Source: Thunnus maccoyii
Taxonomy: Eukaryota; Chordata; Actinopteri; Scombriformes; Scombridae
NCBI RefSeq assembly: GCF_910596095.1
Contig: NC_056548.1
Coordinates: 4,799,151 to 4,863,150, forward strand
Reading direction: 5' to 3'
Length of the DNA stretch: 64,000 nt
Shown here piece by piece: positions 56,910 through 64,000 of the stretch. Under the pieces are notes generated by a model. That model was not told the DNA's origin, made no database searches, and saw only the letters and a list, made by a program, of their open reading frames with translations. Both the position numbers and the translations under genes were made by a program. Within the stretch, counting starts at the first letter, position 1; the number at the start of each line of letters is the position of its first letter.

Positions 56910-57800
56910 TGGCGCTCCGGTGTCGAGCCGGAGCAACACTTTGAATAAGCTGCACTGTGTTAGTCGGGGAAAGAACGACGGTCGCTCTTTGTACCTTTAT
57001 TTTTCTTGATAAATCATAAAATGCCTAGATTAAAACAGAGCTGATATTTATTTTTTATTTGTAACATATGTAAAACTGGGAAATATTTTACTTTGTACTT
57101 TATTTTGAGCTAGTTTTAATTTTTTTTTTTTTTTTCTCAAAAGTAGAACGATGTCAAGTTGCCACTTAAATGCTCGCTCAGATATTTACAAGCAAAAGCA
57201 TCAAGTAGGGAGACGTGATTGTTGCTCGGGACCATAAGCTTGCAATGTAATTTGTTTTTTTTTTTTTTGACTTAGTATTAAAACTCGGCCAGGAGTCAGT
57301 TGCACTTAGTCGTAAAAAATGCTGAAACACAGAAATCTTCATCCTGAAAATAGGAACTTTTTAATCAAGCTTTTCATCTGACGTCAACAGATAAAAACAG
57401 GAAGTTAAACTGCCCCTTTTTATCTCTCGCCAGCTGTCATCATCTTCATCGGTCTGTCTGTCATCAGGCTGCGATTGTTAAACATTTACAACCTGGGAAT
57501 CCACACAAAAAAAAAAAATTATAAAAAAAAAGGAATTCTGAATGATGTTTTACTTGTCATCAGCACTTAAGTGTAATTGAACTGCGATATTGTATCCATC
57601 ATGTGCCTAACTTTTATTTGAAGCGTTTGCACTACGAGAGGACGGCACAGGTGTGAGGTATGACTAGAGTTATTTTTACACTGAAAAAAAAAGCGTTTTT
57701 GTACCCTCGGCCGCTGCTGTACTACTGTTATGCAAAATGAATCTTGTTTTTTTTTGTCTTTTTGTCTGAAAGAGGAATAAAAACTCTGCAGGACTGAAGT
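56910..57800 (+). other. jade1: jade1 3'UTR
   Basis: Non-coding tail with several T runs and no repeats, ending at AATAAA 57776-57781 followed by a GT-rich downstream element (GTCTGTGATCTGTGTCTGATG). A CRE-like TGACGTCA lies at 57379-57386. Confidence 0.75.
57776..57781 (+). terminator. jade1 poly(A) signal AATAAA
   Basis: AATAAA with a GT-rich element about 20 bases downstream, 0.87 kb after the stop. Confidence 0.7.
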
Positions 57801-60790
57801 CTGTGATCTGTGTCTGATGTTTTGCTTCTTACTGGGAAGGTTGCTGGTTCGAATCTGCAGTAGAGTTTTTAATGATTAAAATGAATGTTTATGTTTTTAG
57901 GCACAGAATTAGCAACAGTTTAATGTTGGTAAAATATGTAAGTAGCTGATAGATTTGCTTCACTCACCAGTCAAAAAAACAACAGTAATCTATTGAGTAG
58001 CTGGTAAAATTTGAACATTTACTAGACATTTGGCTGGTGGATAAAAAAGTTAATTTTGCACCATTTTTAGGTGTAGAAAAATGTAAAAACTTTTTCAATG
58101 TCTTGCTTTGAGAAAGATAGAAAAACATGTTTGTTTTCTTATTTAAGAAAAGAAACCAAAGTCTAAATACAAGCAGAACAAGAACAACAATAACTGCTAA
58201 AATAATGTCATAAATTAAATCAGGAACAACCAAAACAAACAGTATTGATCTCTAGTATGAATCTGGTCACTACAACGAATCATGGTCAGTTTTAGGTTCG
58301 TCTTTGCAAACTTTCCAAGTCGCTTTTAATACTTGAACAATGTTTAAATTTGAGTTCAAGATCCAAATGTTTCCAAAGAACATTTTGAAAAAAATTTGGG
58401 GGAAATTTCTAAGTAAATGATGAAAAGTACATACAGGCTGTTAAATATTGTACATGTACCCATTAAAAACGTATAAGTGTAGGTTTAATGTTAAATGTTG
58501 GATCCAGCAGATATATAATATATTCCGTATAAAGGTTTTTCTACATTTAAATACATTTAAGGAAAATGTAAAAGTTAATAGAGATAAAATGGTTCCTTTT
58601 AATTGAGGAGGAAAGTGTCAAAACAAAAACAAAGCTAAATGCAATTTCGCAATTTTGATGTGAATTCAAATTTCTAATTTATAACAATTTACCTTTAAAA
58701 AGGTTTATATTAGTGCTGAACCACATGGACAAAATTAATACAAAAATAATAATCACAGTATTATCTGCATTAATATGTTGTGATGTTTTTACCACAAGTA
58801 GTAAAAAGTTTAACTTTTTTTTTTTTCAAGAAAAAAACATTTTTAGTAAATGAAACCATTTTAAATTTAATTCAGGTAGAAAAAAGTTAAATTATCTGCA
58901 CTTTAAGAGTGAGACTGTCTGGAAAAACATCTTCAACAGTCACCAAAATTTAAAAAAAAAAGACATACTTAACCCTTAGTAGTAGACAACTATCCAGCTG
59001 GTTTAAATACTGAGATTACGATAAGGTTGAAATAGGAATTTTGTTTTTGATTAACAAACCATTAACAGTTAACTTACTTTCCAGAAACAATGTCTCTTAC
59101 TTTAGATTTCACAGGAGTCATTTCTACAGTAGAAAGTGTTTCCAGTAAATTATCCAGAGTAACAACGTTTTGAGCACCATGAGTATTAAATTTACCTCTG
59201 CAGTTTTGGGATGAAAGCAGAATCTAAGAGGTTGATGTCACACAACTTTGGCATTTAAAACCCAAAAACTAAGCACAATGAAAAACCAGTTAGACTACGG
59301 GGAAAAAATATTGAAGTGAACTGATCCTTTAATGTTTGTGAGTTTCCTTAAATAGAAACAGAAGGAGTCAATTTAACTTGGCAGGAGTCTGTAATGTCGT
59401 CTGAGCATAACTCCAGGTCCTGAGTGAATTTTAAAAACTTCCAAGTCTAAAGGGTCAGTTCACCCAAAACGACACAAGAATCTCCCTTACCTCCAGACTA
59501 GCGGTATCTAACCATGCAGATGTTTCGGTTTTACGTGTCCAGGTTTTCAGATATCCGTCTCTGAGCACCACAAACCGTTAACTTCCATTCTACTGGGATG
59601 GTGGCGAACTTCAGAGGTGAATAAGTCAAAACCTGAGCAAATAAAACAAAGGTTAGATACCACAAGCAGCAACTGAAAACATGTTTGTGACTTGAACTGA
59701 CCAGTTAATTTAAATGTCAGTTGGATTTCACGGATAAGGCTGCAATTTTCTTATTGCCGACAAATCTGTGCAGAGCCAAACCAACAACGAACTGATCTAC
59801 TTACAAGTATTTTGTGTATCCAAAGCCTAATATATCTTATTTCTCTGTGTGGTAGACCTCCGTTGTTGTTCAAAAACTATTAAAAACACATCAGTGAGTC
59901 ACACCGCTGCACTGGGTGACATGTTCCATCATCATGAATAGTATGATGACAGTAATTTGTTTAGAAACGGCTCCAAAGACTAATAGCAGCAATCACATTT
60001 TCAATCTCCAGAGAGTTGTTCTGTTTACAGCTTCACTAGCTTGTTGTGCTACATATTAAAACCTCTTGATTTCCTACTGAAGTTCTTTGATAAATTTACA
60101 TCATGTATGACAAAGAAAAGCATTAATCATGATGGTTGAGAGCCTGAAACCATTACCACTAATAATTGCAGCTTTATACTACATCATAAATTACTCAAAG
60201 AACTTCAGTACAAAGTCAAAAGGTTTTACACAAGAAATTACTCTCCGCAGGATTGAAAACTTGATCCATTATTCGTCTTTGGAGCCATTTCTAAACAAAC
60301 GAACATGTCCAAACTCTTCATAATGAAGGAACATGTCACCCAGTGCAGCTGTGTGGCTCATTAATGTGTTTTTAATAGTTTTTGGACAACAACGGAGGTC
60401 TACGACACAGAGGAATAAGATATATCAGGCTTTGGATACTACCACAATACTTGTTGGTAGATCAGTTTGTTGTAGGTTTGGCTCTGCATGTGAGATTTGT
60501 TGGCAATAAGAAATGTAGAAAATCGCAGCCTTATCTTTTATCAATTAAAAACTGGATTTGCAAGCAAGTATAACAGGATCCAAACGTCCCAACACGATTC
60601 AGACCCAAGAAACCAGTTAAAAATAAGAAAAGCTTCGCAGAATAGTTGAAATCCTAGAATGTAGAGAGAGTGAAGGTTTTAATAACTATTTAATGCTTCA
60701 AGGTGTTCTGGATGTGTGTAAAGTCAAATTAAAGATCAGTAATCAATATAAAAATCAATGTTGGACAATAACAAAACTCCAGGAGCGCGC
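57801..60790. other. Intergenic region between converging genes
   Basis: AT-rich and without coding signal. It contains the large palindrome at 59732-60537; the stretch 57.8-59.7 kb is unique as far as I can see. Confidence 0.6.
59732..60537. repeat. 806-bp imperfect palindrome (foldback element)
   Basis: The left arm (59732 to about 60094) is the inverted complement of the right arm (about 60187 to 60537), with small mismatches and gaps and a 90-bp centre. Left-arm phrases GATAAGGCTGCAATTTTCTT, AGAGCCAAACC, CCAAAGCCTAATATATCTTA, GTAGACCTCCGTTGTTGTTC, CTGCACTGGGTGACATGTTC and GAAGTTCTTTGA all recur inverted on the right. Fragments of the same family lie at 31340-31450 and 51960-52090, so it is a mobile foldback/MITE family, not a local inversion. 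No protein is encoded. Confidence 0.85.
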
Positions 60791-60817
60791 AGGCAGTAGA
60801 TGCATGTTCGACCACTT

Positions 60818-60823
60818 TTTATT
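60818..60823 (-). terminator. Minus-strand poly(A) signal AATAAA (candidate)
   Basis: TTTATT on + reads AATAAA on -, in the context GTGCAATAAAAAGTGG. Confidence 0.45.
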
Positions 60824-61587
60824 GCACGATTCAACAGACATGAGATCCTGCACAAAAGTGTTTCAGCACTGCATCGAGAAGGAAAAAAATTTTAAACAAA
60901 AACATACAATGTCAGGAAAAAATTGTAAGATATTTACAATAGATGCATCACTATTACCACTTATACATTATGTACATATTAGTCTCTGGTTTACTATGAC
61001 AGTAGTTACAGAATGAAAAAACCCCTACGCACACGTTACACTTCAGCTCTACAGGGAATTACAGTGCTTACAAAAATAACTGGCTGGACTACATTCGCTC
61101 AACACAAATCAAGGTTAGGATGAAAAATCGTTAACGTAGAAAGTCGAAAATACTTGTACGACACTCGCTGCAACACAGGACCGGACGTGTCCCATTCACG
61201 GGCCCTGGGAAAAACAAAAACACACACGAAAAGAAAAAAAAAAAGAAAAGAAAACAGAATGTGCAGTTGTAAAAAATAAAAAAAATAAAAAAAAATAAAA
61301 AACAGGCTCCGGTTTTGTCTGTACAACTCAAATCTGGTTTTTGGAATTATTTTACAGAGGAAGAGGAAAGATAGCAGATAGTGGCTTTAAGATAAAAATG
61401 GCCTGTTTGGACAGATTCAAGATGAAAAACAGTCCAACTTTTCTTTTTTCTTTTCTTTTTTTTTTAAACAAATATCAAATTTGAAATAAAAAAAAACATA
61501 TAAGTAATATCTGCAGCTTCAATTTTGCTGGAATAAAATCCTAATACACCAAGAGAGCGTCGTGATATTAAAGGAATAATTTGACTC

Positions 61588-61923
61588 TTGGGAAATACAC
61601 TTTGCTTTCTTGCTAAGTTTCAGTTAGCTTAGTTTAGCTTAGCTTAGCTTAACACAAAGACTTGCCCGGCTCTGTCCAAAGTAATAAAATCCGCCTAACA
61701 GCAGCGCTTAAATTCACTAATTAAAATGCTTTATCTCGTTTGTTTAATCTGCACAAAAACAAGTATAATGTATAACGACAAGTTGTGGTTTTACGGGATT
61801 GTCTGTGTCGAATTATCTCTTGGCGCTGCTGGTTGTAGCTTTACATGTACCGTACAAACATGACAGTTTCGATCTTCTCAAACTAACTCTTGGCAAGAAA
61901 GCAAGTTAAGCGCATTTCCCCAA
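61588..61923. repeat. TTGGGAAAT-ended element, full-length copy with inverted termini
   Basis: Left end TTGGGAAATACACTTTGCTT with CTTGCTAAG; right end GGCAAGAAAGCAAGTTAAGC then GCATTTCCCCAA. These are inverted repeats of each other. The interior has TTAGCTTAGCTTAGCTTA and TATCTCGTTTGTTTAATCTG. It is followed directly by a 22-A run. Confidence 0.75.
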
Positions 61924-63923
61924 AAAAAAAAAAAAAAAAAAAAAATCAACTTATCCTTTCACTCTTCAAAACTGGATTTGATGCAGGACAGCAGCGAAAA
62001 AGAAGAGAGATTTAAATACAACGGATCCATTCAAACGCCGAATCTGAGAAGATGATCACAGACGGAGCAAAATTGTGGCGTCTCCAAATTTACAAACTTG
62101 ACGATGAGCTTTTTTTTTTTCCTTCTTCTGTAATCTGTCATTTCACTGAGCCAATGAGAATTTAAGATGGTTTAAAAAGCTCCAAGTACGGTGGCCGTGT
62201 TAGGACATTTTAGCTGCAACAGCTCCGCTTTAACGGACTTCCAGGCTCACCGCTTTCAAACATTACGCACCGATTTCAAGTATATTAAAGTTATTTAACT
62301 GTATGATTATGATTCAAATATTACCATCAGGGAAAAATGATTAAAGAAAAAATAAAATTCTGACGCACAAAATAATTGATTTTCTTCATTTTTTTTTAGC
62401 ACCAAGTTGGTTAAATCAGAGCACCTAATTTTGTCTGTGATGTTGACAGAACGCAGCATTAACATGAAGAAGCTCTTTCTCATCAACTGATGATGATGAT
62501 GATGAATATTCAAGTCTGACAGCGCACAGCTGAGTCTGACGAGCTGAGAATAAAATGTTCTAAGACGGCTGCCGTACTGGGGGGGTTTTCTCAGCCCTCC
62601 TTATAACGCCTCATGTCAAAGTGAGAATATGAAAATAATCTGACAAGCTGTGAGCTGTTAGCCAGTGTTAGCCGTTAGCTTGCGTTAAAGCATTAATTAA
62701 CAAGCAGGATTCAGTTTTGAGACTAAAAACCTCCTGAGGATTTAAAAAAAAAAAGTTGAGGTCTGTTTTCTTTTAAACCTCAGCTACAGATGAACTACTC
62801 AGTGAATTTGTTATTTAAAAAAAAAAAAAAAAAAAAAAGGAAGGAAAAACCCGGCCGGTGACACTGAAAGGCCTCCCAGATTCCAAACAGCATGATGTGT
62901 ATATTATACATAAATGTTTGTATCTCAGATGTTCAGATACTTCAGTGGAGAAATATAAACAGCACCGTAAGGTTAGGACTCAAAAAAAAAAAAAAAAAAA
63001 ATGTTCAAGAGAAATCGCTCATGTTCCTTCATTTATCTGGTTCAGCAGAGCAGAGAGCACCGAACACCTTTAAAACCTCCCAGTAGTGTTTTTATGTCAG
63101 ACGGCAGTTTAAAAAGCGCTCTCTTCTTTTAATACTTTCTTTCTGTACTCCCTCGTTCTCTGGACAGGCAGGTAGATAAACGGTTTGTGGCGCCATCATT
63201 CAGCATGCTGGTATTTAAAAAAAAAAAAAAAAAAAAAAATTGTTCAAATCTAGGAAGCTAAACTGAGCTAAAACAAAATAACAGGTTGTAAAATAGCAAA
63301 CACATGTACATGTCTACAGTTAAATGTAACCTATGGCTACGAAAAAGAAGTAAAGAGGTCATCTGAGGCCTATCCATAGTGTCTTGGTGTTCAATATTAC
63401 ATCTCGCATATATATACTATATATAAAAATAAAAACAATCCATTTGGCAACCTGTTTGATGTCTTACACTATTCCAGTAATCATAATTTTGGTCTTTGAT
63501 ATACACATATATAGAAATAGCTATAAAACTCTGCTGTTCAAGATCATCTGTGTTGAGTGAGGGGCGGTGACTGAGCCGAGATTCAAGTTAGCGGACGGTG
63601 ACGTGCCGCCGTCAGCCACGCGCTGCTCAGTTATACTGCCGTCTGGTTCAGTTTCTTTTCTGCAGAAACCAACTGGTTTCTTTTGTTATTCTAAAAAACA
63701 AAAAAACACAAAACAAAAACAAAAGACAACAACAGAAATAAAAAAAAAGGCAGTTTGGTTGGTGGAAGAATGAGAATTGGAATCCGCTAGCCGAAGTTTC
63801 CTGACCTGCGCTCGCTCAGCTGCTTTGTGCTTTACCACAGATGGTTTCGCCTCAGTGCAGAAATAAAAAACAAAAACCTGAAAAATGTTACAAAAGTAAA
63901 ATATGAAAAGTTTGAGCGGCGAG

Positions 63924-64000
63924 CTAGAGGCCGTCGCTGAGCACGCGAGAGATCAGCAGCTTTCCCTGATGACTAAGATGTACAGTGCCTTGGTTTTTGT
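63924..64000 (-). CDS. Possible last codons of an unidentified minus-strand gene (partial)
   Basis: The minus strand is open from the window edge to TAG at 63924-63926, giving 24 codons ending LLISRVLSDGL. A second frame is open for 15 codons, ending ALYILVIRESC. The local base composition is less AT-rich than the flanking UTR-like sequence. Neither peptide was recognised and the stretch may be 3'UTR instead. Confidence 0.2.
   Translation of the reverse strand, partial: KNQGTVHLSHQGKLLISRVLSDGL

Larger units (their letters stand above)
60791..63923 (-). other. Probable long 3'UTR of a minus-strand gene
   Basis: Read on the minus strand, this stretch ends in GTGCAATAAAAAG (signal complement 60818-60823). 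It lacks the ATTAATCGATT elements that fill the rest of the window, apart from one TTGGGAAAT-type element, and has many U-rich runs typical of long 3'UTRs. The gene is not identified. From gene order in mammals, SCLT1 would be one candidate, but the sequence does not show it. Confidence 0.4.

Noticed and set aside
56013-56939. Several minus-strand frames over jade1 exon 10
   Set aside because: Shadows of the long GC-rich exon; Leu/Pro-rich without domains.
57840-57865. GGTTCGAATC, a tRNA B-box-like sequence
   Set aside because: No A box, stem pairing or cloverleaf around it; at most a SINE remnant.

Overview
The window is vertebrate nuclear DNA, most likely from a ray-finned (teleost) fish. 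It has multi-exon genes with GT-AG introns, no operons, many CA/GT and trinucleotide microsatellites, and introns packed with short inverted-repeat elements of a kind common in fish. Four protein-coding genes lie on the + strand, all assembled here by hand from exons whose phases match across every junction. No tRNA, rRNA, CRISPR array or intact autonomous transposon was recognised.

Layout: (1) 209-13697, the 3' part of a LARP1-family gene, called larp1b, with ten exons ending in the cap-binding DM15 region; its La-motif exons lie upstream of the window. (2) 17340-25335, pgrmc2, three exons, a membrane-anchored cytochrome-b5-like haem protein. (3) 29947-36337, an acetylserotonin O-methyltransferase gene (asmt), eight coding exons. 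(4) 44194-56909, jade1, ten coding exons, the PHD-finger scaffold of a histone acetyltransferase complex. From about 60.8 kb to the right edge the sequence looks like the long 3'UTR of a minus-strand gene converging on jade1; its last codons may touch the right edge.

The order LARP1B-PGRMC2-JADE1 is the one I recall for human chromosome 4q28, which supports the orthologue names. The asmt gene between pgrmc2 and jade1 is not part of that mammalian block. The genes act in separate processes (mRNA translation control, haem handling, melatonin synthesis, chromatin acetylation) and nothing suggests they work as one system.

Most non-coding space is repeat-derived. I recognise an abundant 'ATTAATCGATT' element with TAGRGYTGYAAC ends (more than fifteen copies or fragments), a CAGTGGTGG-ended element with a nested CAGTGGTT-ended element, a 920-bp element with 27-bp terminal inverted repeats, a near-perfectly foldable 800-bp palindrome at 59.7-60.5 kb, and others. 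The most interesting local features are a 418-bp tandem duplication carrying a second, open copy of most of asmt coding exon 1, an intronic stop plus poly(A) signal in jade1 that would make a short isoform, two NAGNAG acceptors and two microsatellite acceptor tracts in larp1b, and a tandem GTTAGC/GCTAAC repeat in jade1 intron 1. I did not find a convincing new biological system.
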